Of a stretch of DNA of 13,300 nt, positions 1 to 6,639 are shown piece by piece. The DNA is taken from contig JAEZCN010000057.1 in NCBI GenBank assembly GCA_023433515.1, positions 1 to 13,300 of the forward strand. The letters run 5' to 3'. Made by a program: the position numbers and the translations under genes. The DNA is from Pseudomonadota bacterium. GTDB lineage: Bacteria; Pseudomonadota; Gammaproteobacteria; Steroidobacterales; Steroidobacteraceae. The notes below the pieces were generated by a model, which saw nothing but the letters and a program-made list of their open reading frames with translations, did no database searches and was not told the DNA's origin. Numbering within the stretch: the first letter of the stretch is position 1; each line of letters begins with the position of its first letter.

Positions 1-209
1 ACACCCTGGTGCACGGCATCGCCGAACAACTGCTTGAAGTTCGCGGGCGATGCACGGCCGACCTTCTTGCCGGCCTTCTGCGCGAGCGCCTGCAGCTCGG
101 CGACGCGCGGCTCGGCGCGACCCTCGACGATGGTCAGCGCGCTCACGCGCTCCGCATGCCGCGTGAGCAGCGCGCGCACCGCGTGTTGTCCGTAGACCTT
201 CTCCGTCAA
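1..209 (-). CDS. rlmB: 23S rRNA (guanosine-2'-O-)-methyltransferase RlmB, N-terminal part (runs off the left edge)
   Basis: Only the first 69 codons are in the window. RlmB is a SpoU/TrmH (SPOUT) methyltransferase that 2'-O-methylates G2251 (E. coli numbering) in the peptidyl-transferase loop of 23S rRNA. The visible part is the small N-terminal substrate-binding domain (SpoU_sub_bind): it opens VYGQHAVRALL, the family's conserved 'YG.HAV..LL' start, and reaches DAVHQGV near the edge, matching the 'GAVHQGI' at the end of this domain in E. coli RlmB. The catalytic SPOUT domain lies outside the window. The start is TTG, one base after the rnr stop codon, with a GGGAGAGG Shine-Dalgarno sequence (minus-strand sense of about 214-221) lying across the end of rnr, so translation is probably coupled to rnr. 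The rnr-rlmB order is conserved in gammaproteobacteria and supports both names. Confidence 0.9.
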   Translation of the reverse strand, partial: MTEKVYGQHAVRALLTRHAERVSALTIVEGRAEPRVAELQALAQKAGKKVGRASPANFKQLFGDAVHQG

Positions 210-210
210 A

Positions 211-2301
211 CTACCTCTCCCGCTTTCCGCGCCGCGGCCCGCGGCGCAGGTGCGACGTGCGGCGCGGCGACTTCTGCAGCTTGGGCGTGGTTTCCTCGAC
301 CTCGACCAGCGCGAGATCCACGAGACCTTCGATGGGGTTCACGCTGGTCACGATCACGTGTACGCGCGCGCCGATGCCGAGCCGGCGCTTGCGCACACGG
401 CCAACCCAGGCTCGACCGCCCGGCTCCATGACGTATTCGTCGCCGCGCAGGTTGTCGATGTGCAGCAGGCCGTCGACACCCACCGCGGTGAGCTGCACGA
501 AGGCGCCGAACTCCACCACCGTCGTGATCAGCCCCTCGAAGGTCTGCCCGATGCGGTCGCGCAGATAGACGCACTTGAGCCAGGAGGAAACGTAGCGATC
601 CGATTCGTCGGCGCGCTTCTCGAGCTGCGTGAGCTCGGCGCCGGCCGCGGCGAGCTGGCCGCCGTCAAAACGATGGCCGTACGGATCCGCGTCCGAAAGC
701 AGCGCGCGCAGCGTTCGATGCACGACGAGATCCGGATAACGGCGGATCGGCGACGTGAAGTGCGCGTAGTGTTTCAGCGCCAGCCCGAAGTGCCCGATGT
801 TCTGCGGCTGGTATACGGCCTGCTGCATCGAGCGCACGACCAGCGACTCGAGGAAGGGACGCTGCTCGTCGTTCGGAAAACGATCCGTGATCGCGCGAAA
901 ATCCTTCGGCTGCACGTCCTCGGGCAGTTCGGCGGCGACTCCGAGCGCGTTCAGCGTCTCGAGCAGTACATCTATCTTCTTGTCCTCGGGCTTGCCGTGC
1001 ACGCGGTACAACGTGCCGACGCCCTTCTGCTCGAGCTCGCGCGCCACGGCCACGTTCGCGAGGATCATGCACTCCTCGATGAGCTTGTGGGCCTCGTTGC
1101 GCTCATACATATATATGCGCTGGATCCGGCCCGCGGAGTCGATGTCGAATTCCGCCTCGGCCGCGTCGAACTCGAGCGCGCCGCGCTTGTGGCGCGCCTT
1201 GAGCAGCGCACGGTATACGTCCACCAGCGGCTGTAGTTTGTCGGCGAGATGTCCGAGTTCGGCGCGCGCCTCGGGCCGGCTTTCGAACAGCGCCGCGTAG
1301 GCCTTGGTGTAGGTGAGCCGGTGCGCGGAACGCATGACGGCCGGATAGAAATGCGCTTCCGACAACACGCCAGAACGCGTCACGATCATGTCGGCCACGA
1401 AACACAGGCGATCGACCTTCGGCTGCAGCGAGCACAACACGTTCGACAGCGCGAACGGCAGCATCGGTATGACGCGCGTGGGGAAATACACGCTGGTCCC
1501 GCGTTCCCTTGCGCTCGCATCGAGCGCGGTGCCGCGCCGCACGTAGAAGCTCACGTCCGCGATCGCGACGATGAGCCGGAAGCCTCGCGGATGCGGCTCG
1601 GCATACACCGCGTCGTCGAAATCCTTCGCGTCCTCGCCGTCGATGGTGACCAGCGGGAGATCGCGGATGTCGATGCGTTGCGCCGCGACGGCGGGATCGA
1701 CCGCGTTGCCGTAAGCCTCCGCCTCGCGCACGGCTTCCGGCGAAAACTCGCCCGGCAGGTCGAAGCGTGCGATGGCCGCCTCGCAGGCGAGCTCGACCGG
1801 TTTCTCGGGATCGAGTCGCTTCGTGACGCGGGCCTGGGGGGTCGAGCCTTGACCTGCGTATCGCGTGATCGCCGCGATCACCCAGTCGCCATGCCGGGCG
1901 CCGTTCAGTTCGCCGTGCGGCACCAGGCAGCGCATTCCTATGCGTCGGTCCGCGGCGGTGACGAACGCCGTGCGGCCATGCACCTCCATCGTTCCGACGA
2001 ACGCCTTGGTCGCGTGCTCGATGATCTTTTCGAGTTTTCCCGAGTACCGCCCGTCGCGGCCACGCTCGACCGACACCCGCACCCGATCGCCGTGCATCAC
2101 GCCGACCATCTGGTGCGGCGGCAGGAAGACCGCCTCCTCGTGACCCTCCACGCGCACGAACCCGAAGCCGGCGCGATTCGCGCTGACGACGCCCTCGGTG
2201 GTGTGGCCGAACGAAGCTTTCTTCGCCGAGTGCTGGGACGATTCGTGCGGTCGATCGCGGCGAGGTGGGCTCTGACGCCCGTTGCGTTTGTTACGGTGCA
2301 A
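211..2301 (-). CDS. rnr: Ribonuclease R, form lacking the N-terminal helix-turn-helix domain
   Basis: This is a processive 3'-to-5' exoribonuclease of the RNase II/R family that degrades structured RNA and takes part in rRNA and tmRNA quality control in the cytoplasm. The 696 residues show, in order: a basic N-terminal stretch (about 1-30); cold-shock OB domains (about 35-165); the RNB catalytic domain (about 205-530) with the metal-binding motif TIDGEDAKDFDDA at 219-231 (D221, D227, D229, D230) and HYAHFTSPIRRYPDL at 511-525; an S1 domain (about 588-667); and a basic Lys/Arg tail (about 673-696). E. coli RNase R is about 813 residues and begins with a winged-helix domain, absent here. An in-frame TAA lies two codons before the TTG start, so the frame cannot extend further. 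RNase II (about 640 residues) is the alternative, but the basic tails and the linkage to rlmB favour RNase R. AAAAGG about 8 bases before the TTG may be the ribosome binding site. Confidence 0.93.
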   Translation of the reverse strand: MHRNKRNGRQSPPRRDRPHESSQHSAKKASFGHTTEGVVSANRAGFGFVRVEGHEEAVFLPPHQMVGVMHGDRVRVSVERGRDGRYSGKLEKIIEHATKAFVGTMEVHGRTAFVTAADRRIGMRCLVPHGELNGARHGDWVIAAITRYAGQGSTPQARVTKRLDPEKPVELACEAAIARFDLPGEFSPEAVREAEAYGNAVDPAVAAQRIDIRDLPLVTIDGEDAKDFDDAVYAEPHPRGFRLIVAIADVSFYVRRGTALDASARERGTSVYFPTRVIPMLPFALSNVLCSLQPKVDRLCFVADMIVTRSGVLSEAHFYPAVMRSAHRLTYTKAYAALFESRPEARAELGHLADKLQPLVDVYRALLKARHKRGALEFDAAEAEFDIDSAGRIQRIYMYERNEAHKLIEECMILANVAVARELEQKGVGTLYRVHGKPEDKKIDVLLETLNALGVAAELPEDVQPKDFRAITDRFPNDEQRPFLESLVVRSMQQAVYQPQNIGHFGLALKHYAHFTSPIRRYPDLVVHRTLRALLSDADPYGHRFDGGQLAAAGAELTQLEKRADESDRYVSSWLKCVYLRDRIGQTFEGLITTVVEFGAFVQLTAVGVDGLLHIDNLRGDEYVMEPGGRAWVGRVRKRRLGIGARVHVIVTSVNPIEGLVDLALVEVEETTPKLQKSPRRTSHLRRGPRRGKRER

Positions 2302-2328
2302 GGATTAGGCCTTTTCTGCTTTCGCGCG

Positions 2329-2351
2329 ATTCTACGCAGATTCAGTCTGCG
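2329..2351 (-). promoter_or_regulatory. Possible rnr promoter -10 box with adjacent hairpin/operator-like inverted repeat
   Basis: In the 103-base gap between the divergent rnr and DUF4126 genes, the minus strand has TAGAAT (2329-2334), five of six matches to the sigma-70 -10 consensus, about 28 bases before the rnr TTG. Directly upstream is a perfect inverted repeat, CGCAGA-N5-TCTGCG (2335-2351), located where a -35/-10 spacer would be. I see no good -35 box at the right distance. The repeat could be an operator, or a hairpin in a transcript crossing it from the plus strand. Both readings are inference from motif shape. Confidence 0.3.
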
Positions 2352-2404
2352 GCTCGCGACTATGGCGCCGCCGCCGGAGCACGCCGATACTCGGCATCAG
2401 GACC

Positions 2405-3004
2405 ATGACGACATTCGAAGCAGGACTTTCGATCGCGCTCGGCCTCGCGCTCGCCGCGGCCACGGGCTTCCGCGTGTTCCTGCCTCTGCTGATCGCCAGC
2501 ATCGCGGCGCATACCGGACACCTTCCCCTGGGCGACCATTTCACCTGGCTGGGTTCGTTGCCCGCGATGATCATGCTCGCGGTGGCGGCGGCGGCCGAGG
2601 TGGCGGCCTATTACGTCCCGGTGGTCGACAATGTCCTCGATGCCCTCGCCACTCCGGCCGCGCTCGTGGCGGGCGCGCTGGTGTCGGCCGCGGTCATGGT
2701 CGACCTGCCGCCGCTCGTGAAATGGTCGGCGGCCATCATTGGCGGCGCCGGGGCCGCCGGCACCATGCAGATGCTGACCACGGCGGTGCGTGCCAAGTCG
2801 ACCGCGCTCACCGGGGGCATCGGCAATCCCGTGTTGTCCACGGCGGAAGCCGGTGGCGCCGTCTTCATCTCGGTGCTCGCCCTGCTGGCGCCGCTCGTCG
2901 CGATCGCCGTGCTCGCAATCGGGATCTGGTGGATAGTGAGGCTGGTGCGTCGTCTCGCGTCGCGCTCGCGCTCCGCCGCATATCAGCGTTCGAACACCAC
3001 GTGA
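2405..3004 (+). CDS. DUF4126 family integral membrane protein
   Basis: This is a 199-residue hydrophobic protein of unknown function that matches the DUF4126 family as I recall it. Hydrophobic segments lie at about 5-30, 52-72, 78-104, 107-125 and 148-182, so it is probably an inner-membrane protein with four or five spans, rich in Ala and Gly and ending in a basic tail (RLVRRLASRSRS). The central stretch GGAGAAGTMQMLT followed by ALTGGIGNPVLSTAE is the sort of conserved Gly-rich loop seen in the family. The ATG is preceded by a short AGGA only a few bases away, so the ribosome binding site is weak. It is divergent from rnr, and its last 22 bases overlap, antiparallel, the 3' end of the methyltransferase gene. 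Nothing in the context ties it to either neighbour. The membrane assignment is firm; the biological role is unknown. Confidence 0.8.
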   Translation: MTTFEAGLSIALGLALAAATGFRVFLPLLIASIAAHTGHLPLGDHFTWLGSLPAMIMLAVAAAAEVAAYYVPVVDNVLDALATPAALVAGALVSAAVMVDLPPLVKWSAAIIGGAGAAGTMQMLTTAVRAKSTALTGGIGNPVLSTAEAGGAVFISVLALLAPLVAIAVLAIGIWWIVRLVRRLASRSRSAAYQRSNTT

Positions 3005-4236
3005 TCGTAGCGCCATAGCGATTCGAACAGCTCCCGCACGCGCCCCGCATCGTTCGCATCCGCGTCCGCGGCGATCTGCGCGATGCTCCGGCGACCGTCG
3101 ATGCGTTCGAACATCTTGCGGTCGATGCGACGCAGCACGAGGAACAGATCCTCGAAGGCGTGGGACTGGTTCATGAGCACGGCGGCGGCTCCGGCCGGGA
3201 TCCGCTCGGTCACGACCTTCGTCCAGGGCAGCCGGTGCGGCACGAAATTCTTCCAGACCGGTTCGTCGAAATGGATGCCCGCGTTCTGCCGGCGCGCGTC
3301 GCGCCGATGCGCGACGACGCTGTGGCAGGTCATCACGCCACGCCAAAGCTCCATCGCGGCGTATTGTTCCCGGTCGGGCAATTCCGCGAGTCGCGAGGCA
3401 TGCGGAGTGCTCGCGACGGAGCCGCATCGCGACAGGTACGGCGCCTGCGCATACCAGCGTGCGAATGTGAGATCGCAGCGCTCGAGCAGATCCAACACCT
3501 GCGGAACCGTGTACGCGCGGTCGCGCGGATTCAGCAAGGCGTCGGCCAGCGCATCGGCGTTCGCGGCGTCGCGCGCCGCCCGCAACGTCGCAGCCAGAGG
3601 ATGCTGCCGCGGCAGGCAGCTCAACGTCTCGACCAGGTCGTCGATCTCGCGATCCGACGTGCCGATGCCGAGCCGCCGGCAGAACTCCTGAAGTAGATAG
3701 ACACCCGCACGGCCGTGCGGCGCGTAGACCATGAGGTTCATGGCGCCGGCGGGCTTCAACACCTGCGCGAGAGCGCGCAGCCCGGCATCGGGATCTGCGA
3801 GGTGATGCAGCACGCCGGTGCAAACGACGAGGTCGAAGCGGCGCCCGAGCTCGCCGACCCGCTCGAGCGGCACCTGTTCGATCTCGAGATTCGCGAGCGC
3901 GTATTTCCTCGCGAGCTTCGCCGTGTGTTCGATGCTTGTCGCGCTCACGTCGATGCCGACCACGCGCGCGGCGGGCCGGCACAACGCGTATTTCGCCGCC
4001 TGCCAGGTGCCGCAGCCCGCGACCAGGATGTCGAGGTCCTGCCGGAAACGCTCGGCAGGCCAGTAGAGGTGGAACTCCGCGCGCTCGCGCGTGCCGTCGC
4101 GCCATTCGTCGCGCGCGCGATCGAGATTCTCCACCGGCGGTGGATAGGGATGGCGGGTGTAGAAGTCGGCGACTGGATCCGTTTCCAGGCACGGCCCCAC
4201 ACCCGGCTCTTCGCGTATTGCAGGCTGCGGGCTCAC
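2983..4236 (-). CDS. Class I SAM-dependent methyltransferase with C-terminal winged-helix-like tail
   Basis: This is a 417-residue protein with a class I (Rossmann) methyltransferase domain at about 60-190. Motif I is AGCGTWQ at 73-79 (the third glycine of the usual GxGxG is Trp), the ribose-binding acidic residue is D96 in VVGIDVSATS, and motif IV/V is DLVVCTGVLHHLADPD at 135-150. Before it, the DFYTRHPYPPP stretch (24-34) recalls the 'NPYPRW' segment in front of methyltransferase domains in TPR-methyltransferase fusions. Residues about 200-370 are not recognised. Residues 371-417, starting IDRKMFERIDGRRSIAQIA, look like a small winged-helix-type domain. The methyl acceptor is unknown. It starts at GTG, overlapping the upstream sulfatase stop in GTGA, with AAGG about 10 bases before it, which indicates translational coupling and makes it the last gene of the sulfatase operon. 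Its end overlaps the convergent DUF4126 gene by 22 bases. Confidence 0.85.
   Translation of the reverse strand: MSPQPAIREEPGVGPCLETDPVADFYTRHPYPPPVENLDRARDEWRDGTRERAEFHLYWPAERFRQDLDILVAGCGTWQAAKYALCRPAARVVGIDVSATSIEHTAKLARKYALANLEIEQVPLERVGELGRRFDLVVCTGVLHHLADPDAGLRALAQVLKPAGAMNLMVYAPHGRAGVYLLQEFCRRLGIGTSDREIDDLVETLSCLPRQHPLAATLRAARDAANADALADALLNPRDRAYTVPQVLDLLERCDLTFARWYAQAPYLSRCGSVASTPHASRLAELPDREQYAAMELWRGVMTCHSVVAHRRDARRQNAGIHFDEPVWKNFVPHRLPWTKVVTERIPAGAAAVLMNQSHAFEDLFLVLRRIDRKMFERIDGRRSIAQIAADADANDAGRVRELFESLWRYDHVVFER
4233..4236 (-). promoter_or_regulatory. GTGA stop/start overlap coupling the sulfatase and methyltransferase genes
   Basis: On the minus strand the four bases GTGA contain both the GTG start of the methyltransferase and the TGA stop of the sulfatase. 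This arrangement is typical of translational re-initiation, which keeps two products in a fixed ratio. No strong independent Shine-Dalgarno sequence is present, only AAGG about 10 bases upstream. Confidence 0.8.
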
Positions 4237-5738
4237 GCGGCGTGGGCCTTCGACAGGGTGTCCTGTTGCTGGCGCGCTTTCTCGAGCGCTTGGTCGATGC
4301 TGAAACTCGCGGGCTTCTGCCGCGGCGGGAATTCCGCGAATGTCTTCAGGAATTCACCGACGATGGCCTGCGCGGGTACCAGCAGGAAGGCGCGATCGGC
4401 CATCCACTTGCCGTAGAACAATTGGCCGTCCTCCTTGCCACGCTCGAACGGGTCGCTGCGCAGGTTGTAGAGATCCGGCGTACGAAGGGGCACCAATGGT
4501 TCCTTCCACACGTCGAGTCCCTTCGCACGCTGTTCCATGAACATGCATTTCCAGTTGCCGACGCGCAGCGCCATGAGATCGCCGTCGTCACTCCAGTACA
4601 GGAAGCCCTCGCGCGGATTCTTCTTCGCTTCGCCTTTGAGGAAGGGCAGCAGGTTGTAGCCGTCGAGATGCACCTTGAATGTCTTTTTCCCGGACTTGTA
4701 GCCCTTCTTCATCTTCTCGACGATGTTGGGCTCGCCGGCCACCGCCGCGAGCGTCGGCAACATGTCCTGGTGCGAGAAGAGCTCGTTGGATACCGTTCCG
4801 GCCTTGATGACGCCCGGCCAGCGGATCGCGCAGGGCACGCGCCAGCCGCCTTCGTAATTGGTGTCCTTTTCGCCGCGGAACGGAGTCGAACCGCCGTCCG
4901 GCCAGCTCATGACTTCGGCGCCGTTGTCGGTCGAATACATGACGATGGTGTTGTCCGCGATGCCGAGTTCGTCCAGCTTGGCGAGCAGTTTGCCGACGTG
5001 ACCATCGTGCTCGACCATGCCATCTGGATAGACACCAAGTCCGGTGACACCCTGCGATTCCTTCTTCAGATGCGTGAAGATGTGCATGCGCGTGGAGTTG
5101 AACCAGCAGAAGAATGGCTTGTCGCCCTTGGCGCTCTTCTCGATGAACTGCAGGCTCGCGTCGAGAATCTCCTCGTCGATGGTTTCCATGCGCTTCTTGG
5201 TGAGCGGCCCGGTGTCCTCTATCTTCTGTGTGCCATCCGCGTTCGCGAAGGCGCGCAGCACGCCGCGCGGGCCGAATTTTTTCTTGAACTCCGGATCCTT
5301 CGGATAGTCGGGGCACTCCGGTTCCTGCTCGGCGTTGAGGTGATAGAGATTGCCGAAGAACTCGTCGAACCCGTGCGCCGTCGGCAGGAATTCGTCGCGA
5401 TCGCCCAGGTGATTCTTGCCGAACTGGCCGCAGACGTAGCCGAGTGGTTTGAGCGCGTCGGCGATGGTCGGGTCTTCCGGCTGCAGGCCGAGATCGGCAC
5501 CGGGCAATCCCACCTTGGTGAGCCCGGTGCGGATCGGCGACTGTCCCGTGATGAACGCCGCGCGTCCCGCGGTGCAGCTCTGCTGACCGTACCAATCGGT
5601 GAACATCGCGCCTTCCTTCGCGATCCGGTCGATGTTGGGCGTGCGGTAGCCCATGATGCCGTGGTTGTAGGCGCCGACATTGAACCAGCCGATGTCGTCG
5701 CCCCAGATGATGAGAATGTTCGGCTTCTGCGCGGCCAT
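4233..5738 (-). CDS. Cytoplasmic-type arylsulfatase-family hydrolase (cysteine-type, CTAGR motif)
   Basis: This is a 501-residue alkaline-phosphatase-superfamily sulfatase (Pfam Sulfatase), expected to hydrolyse a sulfate ester with calcium and a formylglycine (FGly) residue made from cysteine. Visible active-site features are: D14-D15 in NILIIWGDDIG; C55 in SCTAGRAAFITGQ (a C-x-A-x-R variant of CxPxR) with R59; FGKNHLGD with K108 and H110; H219 in STRMHIFTH; STDNGAE with D271 and N272; and K291 near FRGEKD. The C-terminal part has the usual sub-domain with DLYNLRSDPFE. I chose the ATG preceded by GAGGAG eight bases away. A longer frame back to 5795 adds residues that are not a signal peptide and lacks that ribosome site. 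No signal peptide or Tat motif is seen, so it is probably cytoplasmic. The substrate is unknown; phosphonate or phosphate-ester hydrolysis is possible in this superfamily. It overlaps the downstream methyltransferase gene. Confidence 0.92.
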   Translation of the reverse strand: MAAQKPNILIIWGDDIGWFNVGAYNHGIMGYRTPNIDRIAKEGAMFTDWYGQQSCTAGRAAFITGQSPIRTGLTKVGLPGADLGLQPEDPTIADALKPLGYVCGQFGKNHLGDRDEFLPTAHGFDEFFGNLYHLNAEQEPECPDYPKDPEFKKKFGPRGVLRAFANADGTQKIEDTGPLTKKRMETIDEEILDASLQFIEKSAKGDKPFFCWFNSTRMHIFTHLKKESQGVTGLGVYPDGMVEHDGHVGKLLAKLDELGIADNTIVMYSTDNGAEVMSWPDGGSTPFRGEKDTNYEGGWRVPCAIRWPGVIKAGTVSNELFSHQDMLPTLAAVAGEPNIVEKMKKGYKSGKKTFKVHLDGYNLLPFLKGEAKKNPREGFLYWSDDGDLMALRVGNWKCMFMEQRAKGLDVWKEPLVPLRTPDLYNLRSDPFERGKEDGQLFYGKWMADRAFLLVPAQAIVGEFLKTFAEFPPRQKPASFSIDQALEKARQQQDTLSKAHAA

Positions 5739-5745
5739 TGCGGTT

Positions 5746-5751
5746 CTCCTC
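5746..5751 (-). promoter_or_regulatory. Strong ribosome binding site that fixes the start of the second sulfatase gene
   Basis: GAGGAG on the minus strand, seven bases before the ATG at 5738, is the best Shine-Dalgarno match in the operon. It argues against the in-frame upstream start at 5795. Confidence 0.8.
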
Positions 5752-5766
5752 GAGAAAAGTCGCGGC

Positions 5767-5795
5767 ATTGAACGCGTGGCGCAGTGCAGAGCCAA
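5767..5795 (-). promoter_or_regulatory. Candidate internal promoter before the 501-residue sulfatase gene
   Basis: In the 90-base gap between the beta-barrel gene and the sulfatase gene, the minus strand has TTGGCT (5790-5795, four of six to TTGACA), a 17-base spacer and TTCAAT (5767-5772, four of six to TATAAT). Transcription would start about 25 bases before the sulfatase ATG, leaving room for the GAGGAG site. The same -10 hexamer TTCAAT appears in the candidate promoter of the operon's first gene. These are weak matches in a GC-rich genome. Confidence 0.3.
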
Positions 5796-5828
5796 TCGGA
5801 TGAAGTGCCTATTCCTGCTCCTCGGCCT

Positions 5829-6623
5829 TCATTTCTCCGGATACAACAACGTCAAGACGAAGCGCGCGCCCCACTCCGGTCCCCCTTCAGGGGTGTCCGC
5901 GTACCAGCGCGCCCCTGCGGCGAAGCTGATCGTCTGTCCTCCGATCTTCGTGACCTTCGAGTACATGACGTTGATGGGCACGGTCCACTGCTCGTTCTCC
6001 CAGTCGTACGTCGACTCGCTGTTGAACGTAAGCGTGCGCCCACCCTTGAACTGCTTCGCGAGGAAGGGTTGCAGGAAGGTGTTGCTGACGTCCGCGCGGT
6101 TGTCCGATCCCGCGAATGATTCGATGTGATTGACGAGCGCACCCGCCGTCCAGCCGGTTTCGGTCTGCTTGAGCACCAGCGCGCTCGGACCCGCGCCCCA
6201 TTTCTCCGCGCCTAACAAGTCATCCGTTGCCGTGGGAAGCAGGAACACCGGGCCGATGCCCCAGATGAGGCCGCCGGGCGCTGACTTCGGCGAGAAGAAG
6301 AACGTCGGCGTCGTGTCGCCGAGGCCGGATTGGCTCGAGCTCCCGATCACGTCATCCTGGTAGATCACCGGCATGATGACGCGCGTAATGAGATTCCAGT
6401 TCTCGCCGAGCGACGATGGAATGACGGGCTGGACGTTGAGCGTGAAGCGGTAACCGTCGAGCTCGCCGTAGCTTTCGTCATAGTTCAACTGCAGCGGCAC
6501 GCTGATCAGCGACGCGACGGGATTCGAGAGCTGCTTCGCGAGCGTGTCCGCGTTGTCCTGGGCGGATGCCGCGCTGGCCACGAAGGCAGGAAACAGCGCT
6601 GCAACCGCTGCAACCGATTTCAC
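5829..6623 (-). CDS. Signal-peptide-bearing outer-membrane beta-barrel-like transporter ('neuromedin U'-type / MetA-pathway-like)
   Basis: This is a 264-residue protein with a clear Sec signal peptide: K2, a hydrophobic core at about 4-18 and an AxA site at 19-21 before Q22. The mature part is made of alternating short strands rich in aromatic and polar residues, for example GYRFTLNVQPVIP, LIWGIGPVFLLPTA, TLTFNSESTYDWE and GARFVLTLLYPE, as in outer-membrane barrels. It resembles the bacterial proteins often mis-named 'neuromedin U' or grouped with phenol meta-pathway outer-membrane proteins, which are thought to be channels for small hydrophobic or aromatic compounds. The start is GTG, 16 bases after the first sulfatase stop, with only a weak GGGTG ribosome site, so translation may depend on coupling. 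It lies between two sulfatase genes, which suggests it carries their substrate or product across the outer membrane. It does not end in the classical terminal Phe, so the barrel call is probable rather than certain. Confidence 0.75.
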   Translation of the reverse strand: MKSVAAVAALFPAFVASAASAQDNADTLAKQLSNPVASLISVPLQLNYDESYGELDGYRFTLNVQPVIPSSLGENWNLITRVIMPVIYQDDVIGSSSQSGLGDTTPTFFFSPKSAPGGLIWGIGPVFLLPTATDDLLGAEKWGAGPSALVLKQTETGWTAGALVNHIESFAGSDNRADVSNTFLQPFLAKQFKGGRTLTFNSESTYDWENEQWTVPINVMYSKVTKIGGQTISFAAGARWYADTPEGGPEWGARFVLTLLYPEK

Positions 6624-6639
6624 CGCCGCACCCGGCCGC

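Noticed and set aside
1249..3018. Long plus-strand open frame of about 589 codons opposite rnr and running through the DUF4126 gene in another frame
   Set aside because: It is antisense to the well-supported RNase R gene and out of frame with DUF4126; its product is Arg/His/Ala-rich without domain sense, as expected from high-GC shadow frames.
2360..4192. Minus-strand frame of 610 codons through the methyltransferase and past DUF4126
   Set aside because: It is out of frame with the methyltransferase motifs, and its translation is low-complexity Arg-rich sequence.
4500..5738. The CTAGR motif as evidence that the sulfatase is inactive
   Set aside because: C-x-A-x-R is an accepted variant of the maturation motif, and the metal ligands and the Arg are all kept, so loss of function is not supported.
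3936..5771. Plus-strand frame of about 611 codons opposite the methyltransferase and sulfatase
   Set aside because: It is a complementary-strand shadow of two genes with clear motifs; it has no ribosome site and no recognisable domain.
5739..5795. Longer N-terminus for the 501-residue sulfatase, possibly a signal peptide
   Set aside because: The extra 19 residues are Arg-containing without a hydrophobic core or AxA site, and the strong GAGGAG site points to the ATG at 5738.
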